Below are positions 32,304 to 40,925 of a DNA stretch of 64,000 nt, one piece after another. The first letter of the stretch is position 1. The number at the start of each line of letters is the position of its first letter. The stretch comes from an uncultured Duncaniella sp. Its GTDB lineage: Bacteria; Bacteroidota; Bacteroidia; Bacteroidales; Muribaculaceae. The notes beneath the pieces were generated by a model. That model saw nothing but the letters and a program-made list of their open reading frames with translations, was not told where the DNA came from and did no database searches. Location of the stretch: assembly GCA_910586665.1 (NCBI GenBank), contig CAJUIX010000002.1, positions 1-64,000 on the forward strand. Direction: 5' to 3'. Made by a program: the position numbers and the translations under genes.

Positions 32304-34478
32304 TCAATTGCCCATTTCGGAGAGGAATTTTATGCGCATGAGGCGGATTTCATCCTCGGTATAGTCTTCGCCGAACTCGCGATATGCCTCGTTGAGGTCA
32401 TCGTTCTGACATTCTTTGAAGAAATCGAAGAGTTCCTCCTGCGAGTCCTCGTCCATTATCTCATTGATGTAATAGTTGATGTTAATTTTTGTCCCTGAGT
32501 AGACGATAGCCTCTATGCGGTCCAGTAACTCGCTGAATTCAAGACCCTTGGCCTTGGCGATTTCGGGCAGGGGAATCTTGCGGTCTACGGCCTGGATTAT
32601 AAACAGTTTTGTCGAGTTGCGACTGGGGACGCTGCGCACGCGCAGGTCCTCGGGACGATCTATCTCGTTCTCTTCTACGTGGCGCTTTATGACTTTGACA
32701 AAGTCTTCGCCATAGCGCTTGGCTTTTCCTGCCCCCACGCCAGGGATGTTCTGCAACTCTTCGATAGAAATGGGATATGTCGTGGCCATAGCTTCCAGTG
32801 AGGGGTCCTGGAAGATGACGTAGGGTGGCAGACCCAGGCGCTTGGATATTTTTTTGCGCAAGTCTTTGAGGATACTGAACAGCTCGTCGTCGGCTGCACA
32901 TGATCCCGCACTTTTCAGCATCTCTGTTTCCGGCTCTTCGGAGAAGTCAGAATCCTCGATGACCTTGAATGACTCAGGCTTAGAGAGGAACTTCTTGCCT
33001 TTGGCCGTCACGCGGAGTAGGCCGTAGTTTTCAATGTCACGTTCAAGATAACCCGTCTGGATGGCCTGACGGATTACGGCACTTATCAATTTGTCGTCAG
33101 CACCCTGCTCGCAGCCAAACACTTCAAGCTGGTCGTGCTCATATGATTTTACATCTGAGGTAGCCCGGCCGAGCAATACGTCTGTAACATGATCGGCCTT
33201 GAATTTTTCTTTTAGAGCAATGACTGTTTCCAGCACTGCGCATAAATCATCTTTAGCTTCCACTTTTTTCTTTGGGTTAATGCAATTGTCACAGTTCTGA
33301 CAGTTGTCCGGCGCATATTCTTCTCCGAAGTAGAACAGGAGTGAACGGCGGCGGCAACTGCTTGCCTCTGCATAACTCTGGGTTTCCAAAAGGAGCTGGC
33401 GGCCTATCTCTTGCTCGGCAAGAGGCTTGCCCTGCATGAATTTCTCCATTTTTTGCAAGTCCTTGGCCGCATAGAAGGTGATGCATTGTCCCTCACCTCC
33501 GTCTCGGCCGGCTCTGCCCGTCTCCTGATAATAACCCTCGAGTGATTTGGGCATATCATAGTGTATAACAAATCTCACATCAGGTTTGTCGATTCCCATA
33601 CCGAAAGCTATCGTGGCCACTATCACATCGACTTTCTCCATGAGGAAGGCATCCTGGTTGGTGCTTCGGGTCACGCTGTCCATACCGGCATGGTAGGGGA
33701 GTGCCCTGATGTCGTTGACGACGAGCATCTCGGCAAGCTCCTCGACTTTTTTACGGCTGAGGCAGTAGATGATACCCGATTTCCCGGGATTGCTCTTGAT
33801 GTATTTTATGATATCCTTGTCGATGTTGGCAGTCTTCGGCCTGACCTCGTAATAGAGGTTCTCGCGGTTGAATGACGACTTGAACACTTTGGCATCCTGC
33901 ATCCCGAGGTTCTTCTGTATGTCATGCTGCACCTTGGGAGTGGCGGTCGCTGTGAGCGCTATCATCGGACGGACGTTGATTTCGTTGATGATAGGGCGGA
34001 TGCGCCGGTATTCGGGCCTGAAGTCATGTCCCCATTCCGATATGCAGTGTGCTTCATCAACTGCATAGAAGGAAATCGAGATTGTTTTCAGAAATTCGAT
34101 ATTCTCCTCCTTGGTCAACGATTCGGGCGCGACATAGAGCAGCTTTGTGCGCCCTGCGGAGATGTCGGATTTGACAGTCTCGATAGCGGAGCGGTTGAGC
34201 GAGGAGTTGAGAAAGTGGGCCACATGGTCGGCTTCGCTGAAATGGCGCATGGCGTCCACCTGATTTTTCATCAGGGCTATGAGGGGAGAAATCACTATGG
34301 CTGTGCCTTCCATCATCAGGGCCGGCAATTGGTAACACAGCGATTTCCCTCCGCCGGTAGGCATGAGGACGAAGACGTCGTTGCCTTCAAGGAGGCTGCT
34401 CATGATGGCTTCCTGGTTCCCTTTGAAGGAGTCAAAGCCAAAATGCTCTTTAAGTGCGTCGTGAAGTCGTTGATTCAT
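32304..34478 (-). CDS. recQ: ATP-dependent DNA helicase RecQ
   Basis: A 724-residue RecQ helicase with motif I LMPTGGGKSLCYQLPALM, motif II DEAHCISEWGHDFRPEY, the QETGRAGRDG motif VI and the zinc-binding Cys cluster (CRRRSLLFYFGEEY, CQNCDNC). A winged-helix RQC region, an HRDC domain (DLRKKISKRLGLPPYVIFQD) and a further about 90-residue helical tail with a helix-turn-helix look follow. The tail makes it longer than E. coli RecQ and is common in Bacteroidota. It functions in recombination and replication-fork repair. Confidence 0.96.
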   Translation of the reverse strand: MNQRLHDALKEHFGFDSFKGNQEAIMSSLLEGNDVFVLMPTGGGKSLCYQLPALMMEGTAIVISPLIALMKNQVDAMRHFSEADHVAHFLNSSLNRSAIETVKSDISAGRTKLLYVAPESLTKEENIEFLKTISISFYAVDEAHCISEWGHDFRPEYRRIRPIINEINVRPMIALTATATPKVQHDIQKNLGMQDAKVFKSSFNRENLYYEVRPKTANIDKDIIKYIKSNPGKSGIIYCLSRKKVEELAEMLVVNDIRALPYHAGMDSVTRSTNQDAFLMEKVDVIVATIAFGMGIDKPDVRFVIHYDMPKSLEGYYQETGRAGRDGGEGQCITFYAAKDLQKMEKFMQGKPLAEQEIGRQLLLETQSYAEASSCRRRSLLFYFGEEYAPDNCQNCDNCINPKKKVEAKDDLCAVLETVIALKEKFKADHVTDVLLGRATSDVKSYEHDQLEVFGCEQGADDKLISAVIRQAIQTGYLERDIENYGLLRVTAKGKKFLSKPESFKVIEDSDFSEEPETEMLKSAGSCAADDELFSILKDLRKKISKRLGLPPYVIFQDPSLEAMATTYPISIEELQNIPGVGAGKAKRYGEDFVKVIKRHVEENEIDRPEDLRVRSVPSRNSTKLFIIQAVDRKIPLPEIAKAKGLEFSELLDRIEAIVYSGTKININYYINEIMDEDSQEELFDFFKECQNDDLNEAYREFGEDYTEDEIRLMRIKFLSEMGN

Positions 34479-34542
34479 GGGATATGCTTCAGGTTGGATG
34501 AGGAGTGAAATGTGAGATTGGTTTCCGGGAGGAAGCTCCGCA

Positions 34543-35811
34543 TCAGCCTATATAGGCCTTGCGGATTTTCTCCTCGGCAAATTTGCGGTCGATGACCAGC
34601 TCTTTGATGTCGGTCGACGGGGTTTCATACATCGGGTCGACCATGATTGTCTCGACGATGGTACGCAGTCCTCGTGCTCCGAGCTTGTACTCGATAGCCT
34701 TGTCGACTATGAATTCAAGCGTCTCGGGGGCGAATATGAGCTTGACGCCGTCCATTGCAAAGAGTTTTTCATATTGCTTTGTAATGGCATTTTTCGGCTC
34801 CGTTAGGACCTTGAGCAGGGCTTCGCGGTCGAGAGGGTCGAGGTGGACAAGCACCGGCAGACGACCTATGATTTCGGGTATCAGTCCGAAAGATTTGAGG
34901 TCCTGGGGCGCTATGTATTTGAGATAGTTGTCCGAATCGACCTTTGAGCGGACTGACGCGCTGGTGAAACCCACTACATGGGTGTTGAGCCTGTGGGCAA
35001 TCTTGCGCTCGATTCCGTCAAATGCCCCGCCGCATATAAAGAGGATGTTCTTTGTGTCGACGGCAATCATCTTCTGTTCGGGATGTTTGCGGCCGCCATT
35101 CGGCGGAACGTTGACAATGGAGCCTTCGAGGAGTTTCAGAAGTCCCTGCTGTACGCCTTCGCCCGATACGTCGCGGGTGATTGATGGATTATCACCCTTG
35201 CGTGCAATCTTGTCAATCTCGTCGATGAACACGATGCCGCGCTCGGCTTTGGCCACATCGTAGTCCGCGGCCTGGAGCAGGCGCACGAGCAGGCTCTCGA
35301 TGTCCTCGCCTACATATCCGGCTTCTGTGAGCACTGTCGCGTCGACAATAGCGAATGGCACATCGAGCTGGCGAGCGATAGTCTTTGCAATCAAGGTCTT
35401 GCCCGTACCTGTCGGACCGACCATGATTATGTTGCTCTTCTCGATGTCGACATCGTCCTTGTCTTGCGCGAGACGCTTGTAGTGGTTGTAGACAGCGACA
35501 GAGAGGTATTTTTTTGCGTCTTCCTGCCCGATGACATACTGGTCGAGGAAGTCACGAATCTGGACCGGGGTCGGAAGAGGCTTGCCGGCCTCATCTTCGG
35601 CTCCTTTGTGCTTCTTTGCATGGGCCTTTTGGGGCTTCTGTTCGGGGTTATCCTGAAAATAATCCTTCAGCAGTCCTTCAATCTGGTCCACGCACTCGCT
35701 ACAGATATATGCGTCACCAAGCGGGCTGGGCACGAGTATGTCGGTGTAGCTCGGTTCTTTTCCGCAAAATGAGCACTTGACTCCCTGGTTGGAATTGGAT
35801 TTTTTAGCCAT
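34543..35811 (-). CDS. clpX: ATP-dependent protease ATP-binding subunit ClpX
   Basis: A 422-residue AAA+ unfoldase: N-terminal zinc-binding domain with CSFCGKEP and CSECVDQ, Walker A GPTGTGKT, Walker B IVFIDEIDKIARKG, and the IGF-like ClpP-docking region RLPVLVHLDPLD nearby. It unfolds substrates for ClpP, whose gene lies 24 bp upstream on the same strand. Normal length. Confidence 0.97.
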   Translation of the reverse strand: MAKKSNSNQGVKCSFCGKEPSYTDILVPSPLGDAYICSECVDQIEGLLKDYFQDNPEQKPQKAHAKKHKGAEDEAGKPLPTPVQIRDFLDQYVIGQEDAKKYLSVAVYNHYKRLAQDKDDVDIEKSNIIMVGPTGTGKTLIAKTIARQLDVPFAIVDATVLTEAGYVGEDIESLLVRLLQAADYDVAKAERGIVFIDEIDKIARKGDNPSITRDVSGEGVQQGLLKLLEGSIVNVPPNGGRKHPEQKMIAVDTKNILFICGGAFDGIERKIAHRLNTHVVGFTSASVRSKVDSDNYLKYIAPQDLKSFGLIPEIIGRLPVLVHLDPLDREALLKVLTEPKNAITKQYEKLFAMDGVKLIFAPETLEFIVDKAIEYKLGARGLRTIVETIMVDPMYETPSTDIKELVIDRKFAEEKIRKAYIG

Positions 35812-35835
35812 TTCTGTTCCTGATGGAGATAGTGT

Positions 35836-36522
35836 TTACTTCTTTTCGGGGGTGAGCACGCGGTCAATCATGCCGTATTCCTTAGCCTCGTCAGCAGTCA
35901 TCCAGTAGTCACGGTCAGCATCGGCCTCGATGCGCTCGAGCGACATGCCTGAGTGGTCGGCGATGATTTTGTAGAGCTCTGCCTTGTATTTCAGAATTTC
36001 GCGGGCTGTGATTTCGATATCGGAAGCTTGTCCCTGCACGCCACCGAGGGGCTGGTGGATCATGACGCGCGAGTGGGGGAGTGCGAGGCGTTTGCCCTGT
36101 GCTCCTGCCACGAGGAGGACGGCCGCCATTGAGGCCGCCATGCCGATGCAGATTGTGGAGACGTCGCTCTTGATGTGCTGCATGGTGTCATAGAGGCCGA
36201 GCCCGGCAATCACGGAGCCGCCGGGTGAGTTGAGATAGATAGATATGTCTTTGCCGGGGTCGACAGAGTCGAGATACAGGAGCTGGCCCTGGACCACTGT
36301 GGCGGTATAGTCATTGACATCTGTGCTGAGGAAGATGATGCGGTCCATCATCAATCGTGAGAACACATCCATCTGGGCCACATTGAGCTGACGTTCCTCA
36401 ATGATGGTCGGGGATATGTAGGATGATGTGATCTGCTGTGCCGAAGATGCTGCATACTGGTCAAGAGCGAGTCCGTTCATGCCGAGGTGGTGCACAGCAA
36501 AATTTCTAAAATCTTTATTCAT
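35836..36522 (-). CDS. clpP: ATP-dependent Clp protease proteolytic subunit
   Basis: The 228-residue serine protease shows the catalytic Ser in GMAASMAAVLL, His in RVMIHQPLGG and the downstream Asp region. VNDYTATVVQGQLLYLDS and YLNSPGGSVIAGLGLYDT are standard ClpP sequences. The about 30-residue N-terminal leader is typical of the propeptide. It forms the ClpXP protease with ClpX encoded just downstream. The promoter TTG-N19-TAATTTTA is at 36557-36586. Confidence 0.96.
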   Translation of the reverse strand: MNKDFRNFAVHHLGMNGLALDQYAASSAQQITSSYISPTIIEERQLNVAQMDVFSRLMMDRIIFLSTDVNDYTATVVQGQLLYLDSVDPGKDISIYLNSPGGSVIAGLGLYDTMQHIKSDVSTICIGMAASMAAVLLVAGAQGKRLALPHSRVMIHQPLGGVQGQASDIEITAREILKYKAELYKIIADHSGMSLERIEADADRDYWMTADEAKEYGMIDRVLTPEKK

Positions 36523-36556
36523 AATTTTATAACTTGTGTTCGCTTATTTGGTAATG

Positions 36557-36586
36557 TAAAATTACAAAAAATTACAGTCACTTCAA
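36557..36586 (-). promoter_or_regulatory. clpP-clpX promoter
   Basis: On the minus strand TAATTTTA (36564-36557) has TTG (36586-36584) 19 bp upstream. One mismatch to the -7 consensus. The leader to the ATG at 36522 would be about 31 nt. Confidence 0.5.
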
Positions 36587-36607
36587 AAAGTAGTGCGTAA
36601 AATTTTG

Positions 36608-37804
36608 CTAATTGCAGGCAGCAAGCATAGAGGCCATATTTTGGGCGAGTTCGTCGGCAGGCTTGATGATCGGGTCTATGCGTGCTTGTTTCATTTCAGG
36701 CGATGGCTCTAAGAGGGTGACGGGCTTGTCGGTAAACATGGCTCTGATCTTGCGCGCGGCCTGCGAACCCCATGAGTATGATCCTGCGATGCCTATGATG
36801 CGGTTCTTGATGCAGCGGGCCGACAGTGCTGTCGCGAGCGAGGCTACCGGTGGGAATATCTCGCTGTTGTAGGTCGGCGACACGATGACGAGGCCCTTGA
36901 AACGCATTATGTCGGCAAGGATGTGGCTCTGCGGGGAGTGCGACACGTCATGCAGGCGTATCTCCTTTATGCCGAGTCCGGCGAGGCGGGATGCTATATC
37001 CTCTGCAAGCATTGTCGAGTTGCCATACATGGAGCCGTAGGCAATCACGACTCCCGGTTCTGCTTCCCAATTGGCCATTTTATAATAGAGGCGTCCGATT
37101 TCATCGCGGCGGGAGTGCCATATAGGTCCGTGTGTGGAGCAGATGTAGTCAATCCTAAGCCCCTTGGTCTTGGTGATGGCCTTATCGACAAACTGTCCGT
37201 ATTTGGCGACAATGCAGGCGTAGTAGCGATACATCTCGGGAATGAATATGTCTGTATTCATCTGCTCATCAATAACCGCACCGTTGAGTGCTCCGAAGCA
37301 TCCGAAGGCATCCCCGGAGAAGAGGATGTGTTCCTCCTCAAGATATGTGAACATGGTTTCGGGCCAGTGTACCATAGGGGTTAGGATAAATCGGAGGGTA
37401 AGGTCGCCGAGGCTGAGCGTGTCATTGTCAGCCATGACCATGATTCCGTCCTCGATACCGTAGAAGCCGCTGAGAAGGTCGACGGTCTTGGCATTGCAAA
37501 CAATCTTTATATCGGGATATTTTTCTTTCAGCATTGGTATCGCGCCGCTATGGTCCGGCTCGATATGGTTGATAATCAGATAATCGGGCGCCTTGCCTTC
37601 GAGCGCGTTTGATATATGGTTGACAAATTCTGCCGCATGGCCGGCATCGCTACCGTCGATAATGGCTGACGCCTCACTGCCGCGCACTATATAGCTGTTG
37701 TAGCTCACGCCGTTGGGCAGGTCCCACAGACTTTCGAAAAGAGAGGTCTTGCGGTCATTGACGCCACAATAACTCACATGGTCACTGATTTTGTTGACAT
37801 TCAT
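36608..37804 (-). CDS. Flavodiiron protein (FprA-type A flavoprotein)
   Basis: A 398-residue two-domain protein. The N-terminal metallo-beta-lactamase-like domain carries the diiron motif HIEPDH (in IINHIEPDHSGAIPML), GDAFG and further His ligands (CSTHGPIWHS). The C-terminal flavodoxin domain from about 245 begins VIAYGSMYGNSTMLAEDIA. Flavodiiron proteins reduce oxygen or nitric oxide to protect anaerobes. No rubredoxin gene adjoins, so the electron donor is unknown. Confidence 0.95.
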   Translation of the reverse strand: MNVNKISDHVSYCGVNDRKTSLFESLWDLPNGVSYNSYIVRGSEASAIIDGSDAGHAAEFVNHISNALEGKAPDYLIINHIEPDHSGAIPMLKEKYPDIKIVCNAKTVDLLSGFYGIEDGIMVMADNDTLSLGDLTLRFILTPMVHWPETMFTYLEEEHILFSGDAFGCFGALNGAVIDEQMNTDIFIPEMYRYYACIVAKYGQFVDKAITKTKGLRIDYICSTHGPIWHSRRDEIGRLYYKMANWEAEPGVVIAYGSMYGNSTMLAEDIASRLAGLGIKEIRLHDVSHSPQSHILADIMRFKGLVIVSPTYNSEIFPPVASLATALSARCIKNRIIGIAGSYSWGSQAARKIRAMFTDKPVTLLEPSPEMKQARIDPIIKPADELAQNMASMLAACN

Positions 37805-37837
37805 ATTGAGATAATGGATGATGTTGATGATTCCAAT

Positions 37838-38380
37838 TTATTCGCCCCGGGCCAGCATCATGCTTTCGAAAAAATGCCAGATGGCTATTCCCCCTGACAC
37901 AGACACGTTGAGAGAATGTTTGGTGCCGCGTTGTGGAATCTCGAGGCAGACGTCGCACTGGTTGACTATCTCCTGGCTCACGCCTTCGACCTCGTGGCCT
38001 AGCACAAGCGCATAGCGGCGTCCCGGTTGTGGTGTGAATTCCTGAAGCTCGATGCTCCCCTTGACCTGTTCGAGGCAGCAGAGGGTGTAGCCGTCGCGTT
38101 GCAGTGACGACATACACTCGTCGGTCGTGGGGTAGTATTCCCAGTTGACCGAATCCTCGGCACCAAGAGCAGTCTTGTGTATTTCGACCGACGGCGGGCA
38201 TGCGCTTATGCCGCAAAGCATGAGTCGCTCCACCGCAAAGGCGTCGCAGGTGCGGAATATTGCCCCGATGTTGTTAAGGCTGCGCACATTGTCGAGCACG
38301 ACGGTCAGCGACATCTTGGGCTGACGTTTGAAGTGCGCTATATCAGCGCGGTGAAGGTCGCGTATCGTTTTCTTTTCCAT
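37838..38380 (-). CDS. SpoU/TrmH-family RNA 2'-O-methyltransferase
   Basis: A 180-residue SPOUT-fold methyltransferase with the three SpoU motifs: VLDNVRSLNNIGAIFRTCDA, ALVLGHEVEGVSQEI and the C-terminal SVSGGIAIWHFFE. It probably 2'-O-methylates a tRNA or rRNA residue; no N-terminal substrate-binding extension is present, so the target is open. The promoter candidate TAACTTTG is at 38425-38418, 38 bp upstream. Confidence 0.9.
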   Translation of the reverse strand: MEKKTIRDLHRADIAHFKRQPKMSLTVVLDNVRSLNNIGAIFRTCDAFAVERLMLCGISACPPSVEIHKTALGAEDSVNWEYYPTTDECMSSLQRDGYTLCCLEQVKGSIELQEFTPQPGRRYALVLGHEVEGVSQEIVNQCDVCLEIPQRGTKHSLNVSVSGGIAIWHFFESMMLARGE

Positions 38381-38417
38381 TGTATCTGTTTACAAGCTTG
38401 GGGACTGTCTTAGAGAA

Positions 38418-38451
38418 CAAAGTTAATACATTATTTTAATATATGCTACAA
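38418..38451 (-). promoter_or_regulatory. Promoter of the SpoU methyltransferase
   Basis: TAACTTTG (38425-38418, minus) with TTG (38451-38449) 23 bp upstream, slightly longer than the usual spacing. Leader about 34 nt. Confidence 0.5.
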
Positions 38452-38487
38452 GCTTTGTGCAAAATATATCCTCCCCGATTTCATAAT

Positions 38488-38521
38488 AGAGTGTTTGATG
38501 ACTTTTGTGATTAAGCACTCT
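38488..38521. other. Hairpin of unclear role downstream of rpmA
   Basis: AGAGTG (38488-38493) and CACTCT (38516-38521) form a stem, extendable by about three more bases with a G-U pair, around a loop of about 16 to 22 bases. It lies just beyond the rpmA terminator and may be part of the methyltransferase upstream region; low certainty. Confidence 0.3.
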
Positions 38522-38529
38522 CTAAAATA

Positions 38530-38568
38530 ATGCAGGGAAGCTGGCTTGACTAGCCTGCTTCCCTGCAT
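38530..38568 (-). terminator. rplU-rpmA terminator
   Basis: A 12-bp perfect stem (38530-38541 with 38557-38568), extended inward by GGC/GCC after a mismatch. On the minus strand it is followed by TATTTTAG. It lies 32 bp after the rpmA stop. Confidence 0.82.
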
Positions 38569-38600
38569 TTGTTGGGGAAATGTGTCTTTTCAGACCGAGA

Positions 38601-38861
38601 TTATGCTTCTGCGGGCTGAACATTGATGAATTTGCGGCCTTCCTTGCCTTCGGTGAAGACAACAACACCGTCGATGAGGGCGAAGAGAGTGTGGTCCTTG
38701 CCCATGCCAACGTTGAGACCCGGGTGGTGTACGGTGCCACGCTGACGCTTGATGATGTTACCGGCTTTGCAATGCTGACCACCGAAAATCTTTACTCCGA
38801 GTCGTTTGCTTTCTGACTCACGGCCGTTCTTAGAACTACCAACACCTTTTTTATGTGCCAT
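38601..38861 (-). CDS. rpmA: 50S ribosomal protein L27
   Basis: An 86-residue L27 beginning MAHKKGVGSSKNGRESESKR, followed by LGVKIFGGQHCKAGNIIKRQ and VHHPGLNVGMGKDHTLFA. The N-terminus lacks the Firmicutes-type processed leader. It reaches the peptidyl-transferase centre of the ribosome. It is co-transcribed with rplU, 23 bp upstream. Confidence 0.98.
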   Translation of the reverse strand: MAHKKGVGSSKNGRESESKRLGVKIFGGQHCKAGNIIKRQRGTVHHPGLNVGMGKDHTLFALIDGVVVFTEGKEGRKFINVQPAEA

Positions 38862-38884
38862 TTCTTTTTGAGATTTTAGGAGGG

Positions 38885-39205
38885 TTAAGCTACAACTTCT
38901 TTAATTAACACTTTGGTGAAGCACTGACGGTGACCGTTCTTGCGACGATAGCCTTTGCGGCGTTTCTTCTTGAAGACGATGACCTTCTCGCCCTTTACGA
39001 GGGGGGTGAGGACTTCACATACAACCTTTGCGCCTTCCACTGTGGGAGCGCCAACTTTAACTGTTTCATCGGCCTGAGCGAGGAGGACGCGGTCAAACTC
39101 AACCTTGTCACCTTCTTTGACGGCGTCGCCGAGATAGTGAACATACAGGAACTTCTCAGGCTCTGCCTTGAACTGCTGTCCCTGGATTTCTACGATAGCG
39201 TACAT
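38885..39205 (-). CDS. rplU: 50S ribosomal protein L21
   Basis: A 106-residue L21 starting MYAIVEIQGQQFKAEPEKFL, with the basic C-terminal segment FKKKRRKGYRRKNGHRQ that binds 23S rRNA. It is the first gene of the rplU-rpmA operon, with a -7 box at 39311-39304 and a GC-rich leader of about 95 nt that might be regulatory. Confidence 0.98.
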   Translation of the reverse strand: MYAIVEIQGQQFKAEPEKFLYVHYLGDAVKEGDKVEFDRVLLAQADETVKVGAPTVEGAKVVCEVLTPLVKGEKVIVFKKKRRKGYRRKNGHRQCFTKVLIKEVVA

Positions 39206-39303
39206 TTGTTATTAATTGGTTTTCAGGTTATTCCGTCGGGCGAGAGCGTGGTGACAGACACTCCGCTGCTGCTTTTCAAGGCCCGGTGCGGCTAAATCGG
39301 ATG

Positions 39304-39311
39304 CAAAGTTA
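39304..39311 (-). promoter_or_regulatory. rplU -7 box
   Basis: TAACTTTG on the minus strand, matching the Bacteroidota -7 consensus, 99 bp upstream of the rplU ATG. No clear TTG at -33. Confidence 0.55.
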
Positions 39312-39380
39312 TTAATTTTCCGTGGATTTACCTAACTCTGCCGAATCTTTTTTCAATAAAAAATAAAATTTATGTGGAAA

Positions 39381-39415
39381 AAAGAAAAGTGAGACTCAAA
39401 ACTGAATCTCACTTT
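39381..39415 (-). terminator. tRNA-Pro terminator
   Basis: A 9-bp perfect stem (AAAGTGAGA, 39386-39394, with 39407-39415) and 12-base loop. On the minus strand it is followed by TTCTTTTTT. It lies 13 bp beyond the tRNA 3' end. Confidence 0.82.
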
Positions 39416-39427
39416 CTCTTGCTTTTG

Positions 39428-39501
39428 TCGGGGTGACTAGACTCGAACTAGCGACCTCACGCCCCCCAGACGCGTACTCTAACCAACTGAGCTACACCCC
39501 G
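39428..39501 (-). tRNA. tRNA-Pro(GGG)
   Basis: Read on the minus strand, a complete 74-nt cloverleaf forms: acceptor CGGGGTG with CACCCCG including the proline-typical C1-G72 pair, D stem GCTC/GAGT, anticodon stem CGCGT/GCGTG with loop CTGGGGG (anticodon GGG), and T arm GCTAG/CTAGT with TTCGAGT. The discriminator base is A. CCA is not encoded. Its own promoter lies at 39543-39574. Confidence 0.96.
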
Positions 39502-39542
39502 ATTAGGATTCAAAAGCGTTGCTTTGTTTCTCAAAAGCGATG

Positions 39543-39574
39543 CAAAGGTAGAGAGTTTTTTGATACCCTCCAAA
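39543..39574 (-). promoter_or_regulatory. tRNA-Pro promoter (TTTG-N20-TACCTTTG)
   Basis: On the minus strand TACCTTTG (39550-39543) has TTTG (39574-39571) 20 bp upstream, a full consensus match. The precursor leader would be about 38 nt. Confidence 0.75.
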
Positions 39575-39647
39575 TTTTTCGGGGTAATTTAACCTCGATT
39601 AACATAAATACTGTAAATATTACGCAAATTGTTAATTGAATTAACAG

Positions 39648-40763
39648 CTAAGGCTCTTTTATGGCCTCACGCCTCCTCTGCCTTTTTTCGTGCGGGCTAA
39701 TGAAATATTCATCATAGTAGGCAAGCAGGAGGGTGGTGAGGGGGATTGCTATGATTAGTCCTATAAGTCCGAGCAGAGTGCCCCACACCGAGAGCGAGAG
39801 AAATATTATAGCCGGATTCATGCTCATGGCTTTTCCTATGATTTTAGGCGTCAGAATCAGGTCCTGGATAATCTGCACGATGCAATAGACGGCTATCATC
39901 TCCCAGAAGAGCGTCCAGAAGCTCGTCCCGCCGCTTACGGAGACTATTATACATATAAGTGTGGCCGGAATCAGTGATACAAGTTGCAGGTAGGGTACCA
40001 TATTGAGCAGTCCGATAAACATGCCCAACACTATTGCCATAGGGAGACCTATTATAAGGAAACCTATACTGAATAGCACGCCTACTATGAAGGCCACGAG
40101 CGCCTGCCCACGGAAGTAATGGTTCATAGACACCTTTACATCACGCCCGATTTTGAATACTATGCGGCGATACTTGGGCATGACCATGCGGCGGAAGCCA
40201 CGGGCGATTTTTTCGTAGTCTATCATGATGAATACCACATATAGAAAGACTATCACCCAGCTGAAGAGGCTCATCACCAGGGCTATAGAGCCTGTTATCA
40301 CATGCCAGGAGGCGGTAAATCCTTCCTCGAACATTCTCATCCATTCCTCGTGGGAGAGCTTTCGGGCTATCAGTTCGAAATTCACGTTGTTGCGTAGAAA
40401 TTCGTGAAGCTCCTCGGGGATGAACGGGATGTGGAACTCCGAACTGGTGTATGCTTTAAGCATAGAGGCCATCTGAGTGGATTCACGGATAATCATAGGC
40501 ACCACGAGGTAGCATAGGGCTACAAAGAAAAATGTCATCTCGAACAGAGTGACAAAAGTCGCTATCACTCGCCCCTTCAAATTGAGGAGCTGGCGGTTGA
40601 ACTGCACAAAGGGTTCAAATATATAGGCTATAAGACAGCCGACGAGGAAGGGGAGCAGCACACCTTTAAGTATACTGATAAGCCATACGGCACCGATGAA
40701 TAGGACGCAGTTTATGACGAGCCTCACAGTTCTGTCGAGGTCATAACGTTGACGGACAAGCAT
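39648..40763 (-). CDS. AI-2E family permease
   Basis: A 371-residue membrane protein of the AI-2E (formerly UPF0118, PerM/TqsA) family, with about eight hydrophobic segments including LKGVLLPFLVGCLIAYIFEP, GQALVAFIVGVLFSIGF and a C-terminal pair around GTLLGLIGLIIAIPLTTLLL. Members export small molecules such as AI-2 or act as Na+/H+ antiporters; the substrate here is unknown. It is divergent from the MFS gene. Confidence 0.9.
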   Translation of the reverse strand: MLVRQRYDLDRTVRLVINCVLFIGAVWLISILKGVLLPFLVGCLIAYIFEPFVQFNRQLLNLKGRVIATFVTLFEMTFFFVALCYLVVPMIIRESTQMASMLKAYTSSEFHIPFIPEELHEFLRNNVNFELIARKLSHEEWMRMFEEGFTASWHVITGSIALVMSLFSWVIVFLYVVFIMIDYEKIARGFRRMVMPKYRRIVFKIGRDVKVSMNHYFRGQALVAFIVGVLFSIGFLIIGLPMAIVLGMFIGLLNMVPYLQLVSLIPATLICIIVSVSGGTSFWTLFWEMIAVYCIVQIIQDLILTPKIIGKAMSMNPAIIFLSLSVWGTLLGLIGLIIAIPLTTLLLAYYDEYFISPHEKRQRRREAIKEP

Positions 40764-40835
40764 GATTATGTATAGTTGTAGTGTTTATCGGCCACGAAAT
40801 TAAGCATTATATTCCAAAAATTACATAATTTTCTG

Positions 40836-40843
40836 TAATTTTG
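40836..40843 (+). promoter_or_regulatory. MFS transporter -7 box
   Basis: TAATTTTG, 82 bp upstream of the ATG at 40926. No TTG at -33. A leader of about 79 nt would result. Confidence 0.5.
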
Positions 40844-40925
40844 TCTGCGCGAAGGGCAAATGTGACTCTTCTTGCCCATTTTCGCCTAATATCCAAGCAT
40901 TTTAATAAATTAACTTAAATTATAA

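Noticed and set aside
39433..39639. Open frame across the tRNA-Pro gene on the plus strand
   Set aside because: It is antisense to a tRNA and its beginning reads as the translated tRNA complement, a common false gene.
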